From NCBI GenBank assembly GCA_937900135.1, contig CALCDJ010000072.1, forward strand, positions 1 through 26,213: DNA of 26,213 nucleotides. Reading direction: 5' to 3'. The notes beneath the pieces are model-generated. The model saw only the letters and a program-made list of their open reading frames with translations, was not told the DNA's origin and ran no database searches. Position numbers and translations under genes: made by a program. This document shows, in pieces, positions 7,826 through 16,125 of the stretch. This stretch comes from an uncultured Blautia sp. (GTDB lineage Bacteria > Bacillota > Clostridia > Lachnospirales > Lachnospiraceae). Every line of letters starts with the position of its first letter. The stretch's first letter is position 1.

Positions 7826-7854
7826 ATCATAGCGAAAAAATCAATAAAAATCAA
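7826..7854 (-). promoter_or_regulatory. Promoter of the minus-strand hydrogenase
   Basis: On the minus strand the -35 is TTGATT (7854-7849) and the -10 is TATGAT (7831-7826), with a 17-base spacer. Transcription would begin near 7819 and leave a leader of about 105 bases. The 423-base gap between the two divergent hydrogenase transcripts holds this promoter, the hydCBA promoter and palindromes. No gene is visible in the gap. Confidence 0.5.
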
Positions 7855-7977
7855 CGTTTTTTTCTTGACAGGATTGTCTTGGAAATGTCATTGTATTTTT
7901 TTCTGTACAATCGCAGAAAACCCTGATTTTATGCGGTTTTTTGTGGCTGAAAACATAAAAAAACAGCAAGATATGTC

Positions 7978-8006
7978 TTGTGAAAAATGACGTTTTCCTG
8001 TATAAT
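7978..8006 (+). promoter_or_regulatory. hydCBA promoter with flanking palindromes
   Basis: The -35 is TTGTGA (7978-7983) and the -10 is TATAAT (8001-8006), with a 17-base spacer. Three short palindromes surround it. CAAGA-TATG-TCTTG (7967-7980) overlaps the -35. TTGTA-AA-TACAA (8006-8017) and AACATATGTT (8016-8025) cover the likely start point. Such placement suits repressor operators, possibly a redox regulator. None is a full match to the Rex consensus, so the regulator is unknown. Confidence 0.6.
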
Positions 8007-8066
8007 TGTAAATACAACATATGTTAAAAATCACGAATAAAGTGAATTATGTGTAGTAGAACCATG

Positions 8067-8106
8067 ATTGCTGTGCTGGAAGGAAGAACAATAATCGGAC
8101 AGCAAT
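8067..8106 (+). other. Stem-loop in the hydC leader
   Basis: ATTGCTGT (8067-8074) is perfectly complementary to ACAGCAAT (8099-8106) across a 24-base loop. It lies in the 5' untranslated region, about 17 bases before the ribosome binding site of hydC. It could affect message stability or translation; it has no T-run. Confidence 0.35.
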
Positions 8107-8136
8107 TGTTCAATTTTACAACAAGGAGGGAAACGA

Positions 8137-8616
8137 ATGTTAGACCAGTCTTATTACAAAAAGGCAGATGAGATCATTGCGTATTATGGTCGTAAGGCCG
8201 CATCGCTGATTCCCATCATGCAGGACATCCAGGCAGAATACCGTTACCTGCCGGGAGAGCTTCTTACCTATGTGGCCGACGAGATCGGAGTAACAGAAGC
8301 GAAGGCATTCAGTGTAGCTACATTTTATGAGAACTTCTCATTTGAGCCGAAGGGTAAGTATATCATCAAGGTTTGCGATGGAACAGCCTGCCACGTGAGA
8401 AAGTCCATGCCAGTGAAGGAAGCCATGATGAAGGAGCTTGGTCTCAGCCATAAGAAGCATACCACAGATGATATGCTGTTTACTGTAGAAACAGTTTCCT
8501 GTCTGGGTGCATGCGGATTAGCGCCCACACTGACTGTGAATGATGAAGTACACCCAAAAATGACTCCGGAAAAAGCCGTTGAGCTGATCGAAGAACTGCG
8601 AGGTGAGAATAAATGA
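8137..8616 (+). CDS. hydC: HydC/NuoE-like [2Fe-2S] subunit of an electron-bifurcating hydrogenase
   Basis: This is the small thioredoxin-like [2Fe-2S] subunit (159 residues) that relays electrons within HydABC. The N-terminal helical domain is typical of NuoE. The cluster ligands are C80 and C85 (VCDGTACHV), then C122 and C126 (SCLGACG). The start follows a strong AAGGAGGG site. It is the first gene of hydC-hydB-hydA, and its stop overlaps the hydB start as ATGA, implying fixed stoichiometry. Subunit identity is firm. Confidence 0.93.
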   Translation: MLDQSYYKKADEIIAYYGRKAASLIPIMQDIQAEYRYLPGELLTYVADEIGVTEAKAFSVATFYENFSFEPKGKYIIKVCDGTACHVRKSMPVKEAMMKELGLSHKKHTTDDMLFTVETVSCLGACGLAPTLTVNDEVHPKMTPEKAVELIEELRGENK

Positions 8617-10484
8617 GTATTGCTTGTAAAGAAGATCTGAATAAAAAACAGGAAGAAATTAAGAAAAATCTTGCATCCTATACCTGCCGAGTTCTGATCT
8701 GTTCCGGTACTGGCTGTATGGCTTCCGGCGCGCAGAAAATTTATGATGAAATGGTGAAGCTCTGCAGTGATGTGGACGGCGTACAGATTGAAATGCAGAA
8801 GGACCTTCCCCATCTGGGCGTAATCAAGACCGGATGTCAGGGTCTTTGCGAACTGGGACCTCTGATGAGAGTGGAGCCTTACGATTATCAGTATGTACAT
8901 GTACAGGTAGAAGACTGTAAGGAAATCGTAAACAGAACCGTTCTTGGCGGCCAGCCGGTGGAACGGCTGTTTTATCGAAGCAACGATACGGTCTGTCCTC
9001 ATCCCGATGATATTCCTTTCCTGAATCAGCAGACCAGAATCGTTCTGGAAAACTGCGGAAAGATTGATTCCGAATCCATTGACGAATACATTGCCGTAGG
9101 CGGTTTCCAGGCTCTTGCCAAAGCTCTTTTTGACATGACTCCGGAAACAGTCATTGAAGAAGTAACCAAATCCGGCCTTCGCGGACGTGGCGGCGCAGGT
9201 TTCCCCGCTGGTAAGAAATGGGGTCAGGTAGCCCGCCAGAAGGAAAAAGTACGCTATGTGGTATGTAACGGTGACGAGGGTGACCCTGGCGCATTTATGG
9301 ACGGTTCCGTTATGGAAGGCGATCCGTATAAGATGATCGAAGGTATGATCATTGCTGCATATGCAGTAGGCGCAGAGAACGGATACATTTATGTACGTGC
9401 AGAGTATCCTCTTTCTGTAGCGCGTCTTCGTATGGCTATGGAACAGGCAGAAGCCTATGGTCTCCTTGGAGACAACATCCTTGGTTCCGGTGTGAATTTT
9501 CACTTACATATCAACCGGGGCGCCGGCGCATTTGTCTGCGGCGAAGGTTCCGCACTGACTGCGTCCATCGAGGGTAACCGTGGTATGCCGCGAGTAAAAC
9601 CTCCTCGTACGGTAGAAAAAGGCCTTTGGGAAAAACCAACGGTTCTCAATAACGTAGAAACCTATGCAAACGTGCCGAAGATCATCCTTCAGGGCGCAGA
9701 CTGGTTCCGCACCATTGGAACAGAAGGAAGCCCGGGAACCAAGACCTTCTCCCTTACCGGCTCCATCGAAAATACCGGTTTGATTGAAGTGCCTATGGGA
9801 ACCACCCTTCGCCACATCATTTACGATATCGGCGGCGGTCTGAAGAGCGGCGCTGCCTTTAAGGGCGTACAGATCGGCGGTCCTTCCGGCGGATGTCTTA
9901 TTGATGACCAGCTGGATCAGCCGCTGGATTTCGACTCTGTGAAGAAGCTGGATGCGATCATGGGCTCCGGCGGTCTGGTTGTTATGGACGAGAATACCTG
10001 TATGGTTGAAGTAGCAAGATTCTTCATGAGCTTTACCCAGAGAGAAAGCTGCGGTAAATGTGTACCTTGCCGTGAAGGAACCAAGAGAATGCTGGAGATT
10101 CTGGAACGGATCGTAGAAGGAAAGGGCGAAATGTCTGACCTGGATCAGCTGGAAGAGCTTGCCACCATGGTACAGAGCATGGCTCTCTGCGGACTGGGCA
10201 AGAGCGCGCCCCTTCCGGTTATCAGTACCCTGAAACGCTTCCGCAGTGAATATGAGGAGCACATCCGCGATAAGAAATGCCGCGCCAAGGTATGTACTGC
10301 CCTTCGTCAGTTCCATATTAATCCGGAATTCTGTATCGGCTGCGGCAAATGTGCGAAGAACTGTCCGGCAGGCGCAATTACCGGAAAGATCAAACACCCA
10401 TATACCATCAACAACGAGTTTTGTATCAAGTGCGGCGCATGTAAAGACAACTGTAACTTTGATGCAATCTACGTGGAAGCATAG
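8613..10484 (+). CDS. hydB: HydB/NuoF-like NAD- and FMN-binding subunit of a bifurcating hydrogenase
   Basis: This is the flavin subunit of HydABC, where NADH meets FMN and electrons are split between H2, NAD and ferredoxin. In 623 residues it has an N-terminal thioredoxin-like [2Fe-2S] domain (C30, C35, C75, C79), then NuoF FMN/NADH-binding segments GRGGAGFPAGKKWG (191-204), NGDEGDPGAFMD (219-230) and GAGAFVCGEGSAL (303-315). A [4Fe-4S] site follows (C480, C483, C486, C526). The C-terminus holds two ferredoxin-type clusters (C574-C584 and C604-C614). This domain order separates HydB from ordinary complex I NuoF. The enzyme is cytosolic. hydA begins 15 bases after the stop, behind GGGAGG. Confidence 0.95.
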   Translation: MSIACKEDLNKKQEEIKKNLASYTCRVLICSGTGCMASGAQKIYDEMVKLCSDVDGVQIEMQKDLPHLGVIKTGCQGLCELGPLMRVEPYDYQYVHVQVEDCKEIVNRTVLGGQPVERLFYRSNDTVCPHPDDIPFLNQQTRIVLENCGKIDSESIDEYIAVGGFQALAKALFDMTPETVIEEVTKSGLRGRGGAGFPAGKKWGQVARQKEKVRYVVCNGDEGDPGAFMDGSVMEGDPYKMIEGMIIAAYAVGAENGYIYVRAEYPLSVARLRMAMEQAEAYGLLGDNILGSGVNFHLHINRGAGAFVCGEGSALTASIEGNRGMPRVKPPRTVEKGLWEKPTVLNNVETYANVPKIILQGADWFRTIGTEGSPGTKTFSLTGSIENTGLIEVPMGTTLRHIIYDIGGGLKSGAAFKGVQIGGPSGGCLIDDQLDQPLDFDSVKKLDAIMGSGGLVVMDENTCMVEVARFFMSFTQRESCGKCVPCREGTKRMLEILERIVEGKGEMSDLDQLEELATMVQSMALCGLGKSAPLPVISTLKRFRSEYEEHIRDKKCRAKVCTALRQFHINPEFCIGCGKCAKNCPAGAITGKIKHPYTINNEFCIKCGACKDNCNFDAIYVEA

Positions 10485-10499
10485 AAGGGAGGATATACT

Positions 10500-12188
10500 A
10501 TGGGATTTATGACGATTGACGGCAGAAAAGTCGAATTTACCGATGAAAAAAATGTCCTGACAGTGATCCGTAACGCAGGCATCAACATTCCGACCCTGTG
10601 TTACCATTCGGAAGTGTCCACCTTCGGTGCATGCCGTCTTTGTACAGTAGAAGATGACCGGGGCAGAACTTTTGCCTCCTGTTCAGAGGAACCAAGAGAC
10701 GGAATGGTAATCTACACCAATTCCGGAAGAATCAAAAAATACAGAAAGCTGATCGTGGAACTGCTTCTGGCAGCCCACTGCCGTGACTGTACCACCTGTA
10801 TCAAGAGTGGAGAGTGTATCCTGCAGGAACTGGCACACCGTCTTGGTGTCAGAGACATCCGCTTCGAAAACACAAGAGAGGTTCGGGAGATTGATGACAG
10901 TTCTCCATCTATCATCCGTGACCCGAATAAATGTATTCTCTGCGGCGACTGTGTCCGCGCCTGTGAAGAACTTCAGGGCATCGGCGCTTTGGGCTTTGCT
11001 TATCGTGGAACGGACGCTATGGTTATGCCGGCCTTTAACAAAAAGATTGCAGAAACCAACTGTGTCAACTGCGGACAGTGCCGTGTATTCTGTCCTACTG
11101 GCGCCATTTCCATCCGTACCCATATGGATGAGGTCTGGGAAGCCATTGCTGATCCGTCGGTACGTGTAGTCGCACAGATCGCGCCGTCTGTACGTGTGGC
11201 AGTGGGCGACCATTATGGCTTACAGAAAGGCAGAAGCGTGATGGGCAAGATCGTCAACGCTCTGCATCGTATGGGATTTGATGAAGTGTATGATACTACC
11301 TTCAGCGCTGACCTTACGATCATGGAAGAATCCGCTGAATTTTTAAAGAGAGTAGAAAAGGGAGAAAACCTTCCGCTTCTGACCTCCTGTTGTCCGGCCT
11401 GGGTAAAATTTGTGACAGACCAGTATAAAGACTTTATTCCAAATATCTCTACCTGTCGTTCCCCGCAGGGTATGATGTCCGCCGTGATTAAGGAATACTT
11501 CCGTGATCCGGAACATGCCCAGGGAAAGAAGACCATTATGGTTTCCATCATGCCATGTACTGCGAAGAAAGCAGAAGCGATTCGTCCGAACAGCTTCACA
11601 CAGGGCGAACAGGATACGGATATCGTAATCACAACCACAGAGCTGATCCGTATGATCGACAACTTCGGAATCGATTTTGCAGCTCTCGATCCAGAAGCCT
11701 GCGATATGCCATTTGGCTTTGGTTCCGGCGGCGGTGTGATCTTCGGTGTGACTGGCGGTGTAACAGAAGCAGTGCTTCGCCGTCTTGCTCCGGTTCATAC
11801 CAAGGAAGCTATGCGGGAAATCGCAGAATGTGGAGTACGTGGAGAAGAAGGCATCAAGGAATTCTCTGTTCCATACAATGGAATGGATGTGAAAATCTGC
11901 GTAGTCAGCGGTCTGGCCAATGCAAGGATTGTGATGGATCGTGTGAAGAACGGAGAAGCAGAATATCACCTCATCGAAGTAATGGCCTGCAGACGCGGAT
12001 GTATCATGGGCGGCGGACAGCCCACCAGAGCCGGCAACCGTACCAAGGCAGCCAGAGCGAAGGGTCTGTACAATGCGGACAGCACCATGATCATCAAGAA
12101 ATCTGACGAAAATCCATTGGTAATGGAACTTTATGAGGGACTTCTCAAGGGCAAGGAACACGAACTCCTTCACAATGATTTCTATTAA
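10500..12188 (+). CDS. hydA: HydA, catalytic [FeFe]-hydrogenase subunit of the bifurcating complex
   Basis: This is the H2-producing or H2-oxidising subunit. Its 562 residues hold an N-terminal [2Fe-2S] ferredoxin (C34, C45, C48, C61), a His-ligated cluster (H93, C97, C100, C106) and two [4Fe-4S] clusters (C145-C155, C188-C198). The H-cluster domain has L1 TSCCPAW (295-301), L2 MPCTAKKAE (351-359) and L3 MACRRGCIMGGGQP near the C-terminus. It is shorter than Thermotoga HydA because no extra C-terminal [2Fe-2S] domain is present, as in many clostridial enzymes. It ends the hydCBA operon. Confidence 0.95.
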   Translation: MGFMTIDGRKVEFTDEKNVLTVIRNAGINIPTLCYHSEVSTFGACRLCTVEDDRGRTFASCSEEPRDGMVIYTNSGRIKKYRKLIVELLLAAHCRDCTTCIKSGECILQELAHRLGVRDIRFENTREVREIDDSSPSIIRDPNKCILCGDCVRACEELQGIGALGFAYRGTDAMVMPAFNKKIAETNCVNCGQCRVFCPTGAISIRTHMDEVWEAIADPSVRVVAQIAPSVRVAVGDHYGLQKGRSVMGKIVNALHRMGFDEVYDTTFSADLTIMEESAEFLKRVEKGENLPLLTSCCPAWVKFVTDQYKDFIPNISTCRSPQGMMSAVIKEYFRDPEHAQGKKTIMVSIMPCTAKKAEAIRPNSFTQGEQDTDIVITTTELIRMIDNFGIDFAALDPEACDMPFGFGSGGGVIFGVTGGVTEAVLRRLAPVHTKEAMREIAECGVRGEEGIKEFSVPYNGMDVKICVVSGLANARIVMDRVKNGEAEYHLIEVMACRRGCIMGGGQPTRAGNRTKAARAKGLYNADSTMIIKKSDENPLVMELYEGLLKGKEHELLHNDFY

Positions 12189-12266
12189 GAAAAAGAGAAA
12201 AATTGTGCATATTGTCAAAAATAACATAGGAATCTCTGTGAATATGGACGAGTTTACAACTTTTTC

Positions 12267-12295
12267 TTGCATTTGCAAAAATAATTAGGTATACT
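12267..12295 (+). promoter_or_regulatory. Promoter directly upstream of a terminator, before the second hydrogenase operon
   Basis: The -35 is TTGCAT (12267-12272) and the -10 is TATACT (12290-12295), with a 17-base spacer. The predicted start point (about 12302) is only a few bases before a strong hairpin terminator. Transcripts from it would either stop after about 60 bases or read through into the next operon. Confidence 0.5.
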
Positions 12296-12308
12296 AAAAA
12301 TAAATAAG

Positions 12309-12362
12309 AAAAGACAGACGGGAGCGGTCAATAAATGCCTGTTTCTCTGTCTTTTCTTTTTG
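12309..12362 (+). terminator. Intrinsic terminator between hydA and the second hydrogenase operon
   Basis: AAAAGACAGA (12309-12318) pairs perfectly with TCTGTCTTTT (12346-12355), and the T-rich TCTTTTTG follows. It can end hydCBA transcription. Because a promoter sits just in front of it, it may also attenuate transcription of the downstream operon. Confidence 0.8.
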
Positions 12363-12405
12363 TTTAAAGACTAAAACTATTTTAGCTTACCTAAATATTT
12401 TTGTT

Positions 12406-12427
12406 ATCCCGGAGGGGAAATCGGGAT
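12406..12427 (+). other. Hairpin just before the second operon's first gene
   Basis: ATCCCG (12406-12411) pairs perfectly with CGGGAT (12422-12427) over a 10-base loop containing GAGGGG. It ends about 10 bases before the ribosome site GAGGAGG of the gene at 12451, so it could influence translation. Confidence 0.35.
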
Positions 12428-12450
12428 ATGCGCGAGAGGAGGAATATTCC

Positions 12451-14283
12451 ATGAGCAGACTCAGTATTTTGACCCGAAACCAGGCTCAGACCACCGTAGA
12501 AGAATTGTATAAGGATTTGGAGGGAAGAATCATTGCAAGCCCTCCCGGCCTTTGTCCGGTAGATCTTGCGGCATCCTTTCTGAAGGTCTGTCATGCCCAG
12601 AGCTGCGGAAAGTGTGTGCCCTGCCGGATTGGTCTTGGCGCTTTACAAAGTCTCCTTGAGGATGTGCTGGAAGGAAAAGCCAACTTAGAGACCATTGACC
12701 TTATTGAGGAAACAGCAGAAGACATTGCCCGGTCTGCAGACTGCGCCATTGGCTACGAAGCTGCGGAAATGGTTCTGAAGGGAGTACGGGGATTTCGTGA
12801 CGATTATGTGGAACATATTACAAAAGGACGCTGCATCAGCAGTCTGAACCAGCCGGTTCCCTGTGTGGCTCTTTGTCCTGCAAATGTGGATATTCCTGGA
12901 TACATTGCTCTGATTGCAGAAGAACGCTATGAAGATGCCGTACGTCTGATCCGGAAAGATAACCCTCTGGTAACCGCCTGCGCCCTCATCTGTGAGCATC
13001 CATGCGAGGCCAGATGCCGGAGAAATATGCTGGATGATGCCATCAATATCCGCGGATTGAAACGCTACGCAGCAGAGCATGCAGGAGATGTTCCCATTCC
13101 GGCGCCAGCAGAAGCTACCGGTAAAAAAGTAGCGGTAATCGGCGGAGGCCCCGGAGGAATCAGCGCAGCCTATTACCTTTCCCTTATGGGACATGGGGTA
13201 ACCATTTATGAACAGAGAAACCATTTAGGAGGTATGCTTCGCTACGGTATTCCCAATTACCGCCTTCCCAAAGAACTTCTTGACAGCGAGATCCAAACCC
13301 TTCTTTCCAATGGTGTAGAAGTAAAAACCGGTGTTTCCGTAGGCAAAAGCCTGACTGTAGAAGCGCTGAAACAGGAGTATGACGCCGTTTACATTGCCAT
13401 TGGTGCTCACACAGATAAAAAGATTGGAATTCAGGGAGAAGAAGCCGAAGGAGTAACCTCAGCGGTGGAAATGCTTCGCAAAATCGGAGACCAGGAACCC
13501 CTTTCCTTCCAGGGAGAAGATGTGATTGTCATTGGCGGGGGAAATGTAGCCATGGATGTGGCCCGCTCTGCCATTCGCCTTGGGGCAGAAAAGGTCCGCA
13601 TTGTATATCGAAGAAGAATTGCAGACATGACCGCTCTTCCGGAAGAGGTGGAAGGCGCCATTGCAGAAGGTTGTCAGGTAATGGAACTGATGGCTCCGGT
13701 AAAAATCGAACACGACGAAAACAACAAAGCCTGCGCCCTCTGGGTACAGCCTCAGATCATTGGAGCAGTCAAAAAAGGACGTCCGGCTCCAGTCCAGGCA
13801 AAAGAGGAGCTGAAACGTTTGTCCTGTGACTGGATCATTGTTGCCATTGGACAGGGCATTGAAACAAAAGCGCTGGAAGAAAGCGGAATTCCCATCAAAC
13901 GTGGAGTGGTTGATGCGCTGAACTGGAGCGGAATCCAGGATATTCCAGGCGTCTTTGCCGGAGGGGACTGTGTGACCGGACCTGCCACAGTCATCCGGGC
14001 CATTGCAGCAGGAAAAGTGGCAGCAGCCAACATTGACGAGTATCTGGGCTTCCATCATCCCATTGAAGTGAATGTGGAGATTCCCAAGATTCGTCTTCAC
14101 GATCGAATTCCCTGTGGAAGAGTCAACCTGAAGGAACGAAACGCTACGGAAAGGAAGAAGGATTTCGCACTGATTGAAACTGGAATGACCCACCAGGAAG
14201 CATGTCAGGAAGCGTCTCGTTGCCTAAGATGCGATCATTTTGGTTTTGGAAGTTTTAAAGGAGGTAGAATTGAGAGATGGTAA
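12451..14283 (+). CDS. NuoF-type Fe-S segment fused to a GltD-like NAD(P)H flavoprotein, hydrogenase partner
   Basis: This 610-residue protein probably moves electrons between NAD(P)H and the hydrogenase encoded next. Residues 45-125 resemble the Fe-S end of NuoF (SCGKCVPC at 51-58, matching C98), without the FMN/NADH domain. From about 128 it is a GltD/NfnB-like enzyme: cysteines for [4Fe-4S] clusters (C138, C142, C177, C181, C185, C189), FAD-binding GGGPGG (231-236), the second dinucleotide fold GGGNVAMD (362-369) and a late AGGDC FAD motif. Basic YRRR (386-389) after the second fold would suit NADPH, but this is inference. The start follows GAGGAGG. It overlaps the hydrogenase gene by 7 bases. 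Glutamate synthase small subunit is unlikely because no large subunit is near. Confidence 0.85.
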   Translation: MSRLSILTRNQAQTTVEELYKDLEGRIIASPPGLCPVDLAASFLKVCHAQSCGKCVPCRIGLGALQSLLEDVLEGKANLETIDLIEETAEDIARSADCAIGYEAAEMVLKGVRGFRDDYVEHITKGRCISSLNQPVPCVALCPANVDIPGYIALIAEERYEDAVRLIRKDNPLVTACALICEHPCEARCRRNMLDDAINIRGLKRYAAEHAGDVPIPAPAEATGKKVAVIGGGPGGISAAYYLSLMGHGVTIYEQRNHLGGMLRYGIPNYRLPKELLDSEIQTLLSNGVEVKTGVSVGKSLTVEALKQEYDAVYIAIGAHTDKKIGIQGEEAEGVTSAVEMLRKIGDQEPLSFQGEDVIVIGGGNVAMDVARSAIRLGAEKVRIVYRRRIADMTALPEEVEGAIAEGCQVMELMAPVKIEHDENNKACALWVQPQIIGAVKKGRPAPVQAKEELKRLSCDWIIVAIGQGIETKALEESGIPIKRGVVDALNWSGIQDIPGVFAGGDCVTGPATVIRAIAAGKVAAANIDEYLGFHHPIEVNVEIPKIRLHDRIPCGRVNLKERNATERKKDFALIETGMTHQEACQEASRCLRCDHFGFGSFKGGRIERW

Positions 14284-16011
14284 ACTTAAGAATTGATGGA
14301 AAAGAAATTCAGGTTTTAAAAGGAACCACCATTCTGGATGCAGCCAGAAGCCATGGAATAGAAATCCCCACCCTCTGTTACCTCAAGGACATCAATGACA
14401 TTGGCGCCTGCCGAGTCTGTCTTGCGGAATTAAAAGGCAAAGAACGTCTGATCACTGCCTGCAACAACGTGGTGGAAGAGGGAATGGAAATACAGACCAA
14501 CAGCCCAAAGGTACGTCGGGCCAGAATGACCAATGTGCGGCTGATTCTTTCCCAGCATGACTGCAATTGTCCCACCTGCGTACGAAGCGGAAACTGTTCC
14601 CTGCAGAAGCTGGCCAATGATCTGGGCGTTATCCGGGTACCCTATGAGAAAAAAATTATTCCACAGCCGTTGGACAAAAAACTTCCCGCTGCTGCGAAAT
14701 TACGAAAAATGTATCAAATGTATGCGCTGTATTCAGATCTGCGATAAGGTACAGGGAATGCACATCTGGGATCTGTCCAACACCGGTTCCCGTACAACGG
14801 TGGACGTATCCGGCAACCGCATTCTGGAAGAAAGCGACTGCGCTCTTTGCGGTCAGTGCATCACCCACTGTCCTGTGGGAGCCCTCCGGGAAAGAGACGA
14901 TACCCCTAAGGTTTTCCGGGCCCTTGCCGATCCGGACAAAATCACTGTGGTTCAGATTGCTCCCTCCATTCGGGCAGCCTGGGGCGAGCCCTTTGGGGTT
15001 TCCCGGGAGTTTGCTTCCGTGAAGCGTCTTGTAAGTGCCATGAGAAAAATGGGCTTTGACTATATCTTTGATACAAACTTTTCGGCAGATTTAACCATTA
15101 TGGAGGAGGGAAGCGAATTCCTGGAACGACTGAAACACAAGGAACAGCATAAATTCCCCATGTTTACCTCCTGCTGTCCCGGATGGGTGCGCTTCATAAA
15201 GTCTCAGTATCCGGAAATGACAGATCAGCTTTCCACAGCCAAATCTCCCCAGCAAATGTTTGGCGCCGTAACAAAAAGTTATTACGCAGAGCTGCTGGGC
15301 GTAGATCCGGAAAGAATCTTCTGCGTCTCCATTATGCCTTGTCTGGCCAAAAAACAGGAATGCGCCCTTCCGACAATGAAGGATGCAGGTACAGATCAGG
15401 ATGTGGATGTGGTACTTACCACAAGAGAAGTGGACCGGATGATCCGGGCAGAGCATATTGACGTACCAGGACTTGAGGAAGAAGAATTTGATACGCCCCT
15501 TGGTGTGGGAACCGGCGCAGCAGTTATCTTTGGCGCCACCGGAGGCGTTATGGAAGCCGCGCTTCGAAGCGCTTACTATCTGGTAACCGGCTCCAATCCC
15601 CATCCGGATGCCTTTCAGGATGTACGGGGATTAGAGGGATGGAAGGAAGCGACCTTTGATCTGGCAGGAACCCCTCTGCGTGTCGCAGTAGCCAGCGGTC
15701 TTGGAAACACCAGAAAACTAATGGAAGCTCTGAAAAAAGGAACCGTATCCTATGATTTTGTAGAAATCATGAGCTGTCCCGGCGGCTGCGTAGGTGGCGG
15801 CGGCCAGCCTATTCATGACGGAAAAGAACTGGCAGGAGAAAGAGGAGAGGTTCTCTATGGCCTGGATCAGGTAAATGACCTTCGATTCTCCCACGAAAAT
15901 CCATCGGTACTGAAGTGTTACGAAGACTTTTTCGGCGCGCCTCTTTCCCATAAATCCCACGAACTCCTTCATACAGATCACCATGGCTGGAAAATGCCAG
16001 GTGAAAAATAA
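14277..16011 (+). pseudogene. Third [FeFe]-hydrogenase catalytic subunit, reading frame broken at an A6 run
   Basis: Two overlapping frames together encode a HydA-like protein of about 577 residues. Frame one, from ATG 14277, gives the [2Fe-2S] domain (C34, C45, C48, C62), the His-ligated cluster (H94, C98, C101, C107) and VPYEKKIIPQPLDK, and then runs to a false stop at 14747. The remainder is in the next frame: NYEKCIKCMRC, a second ferredoxin cluster, L1 TSCCPGW, L2 MPCLAKK and L3 MSCPGGCVGGGGQP, ending at 16011. Removing one A from the run at 14676-14681 restores a continuous protein. It may be a real mutation, a homopolymer sequencing error, or a site rescued by transcriptional slippage. 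It overlaps the GltD-like gene by 7 bases. Confidence 0.85.
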
Positions 16012-16061
16012 ATGCCTTATTTTTTAAAACAGACCCCCATTTTATAAGATTCTTTTAGAAT

Positions 16062-16116
16062 AAAAAACGCTCCCATGGGATGATGCGAAAACATCAGTTC
16101 CCTGGGAGCGTTTTTA
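16062..16116. terminator. Bidirectional intrinsic terminator between converging genes
   Basis: AACGCTCCCA on the left pairs with TGGGAGCGTT on the right, followed inward by GGGA/TCCC and GATG/CATC. Flanking A and T runs serve both strands. It separates the third hydrogenase (plus) from the Rpn-like gene (minus). Confidence 0.9.
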
Positions 16117-16125
16117 TTTAGAAGT

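Noticed and set aside
6535..7926. Long plus-strand open frame of 463 codons
   Set aside because: It lies opposite the monomeric [FeFe]-hydrogenase, whose minus-strand frame carries all Fe-S and H-cluster motifs. The plus frame has no recognisable domains and is a shadow.
8325..10607. Two long minus-strand open frames of 392 and 367 codons
   Set aside because: They are antisense to hydC, hydB and the start of hydA, are rich in Cys, His and Phe from reverse reading, and show no domain or ribosome site.
14674..14682. Programmed -1 frameshift at an AAAAAAC heptamer
   Set aside because: The heptamer is present, but in the upstream reading frame its codon phase is wrong, and the shift needed is +1 (or -2). 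A -1 slip would enter the wrong frame.
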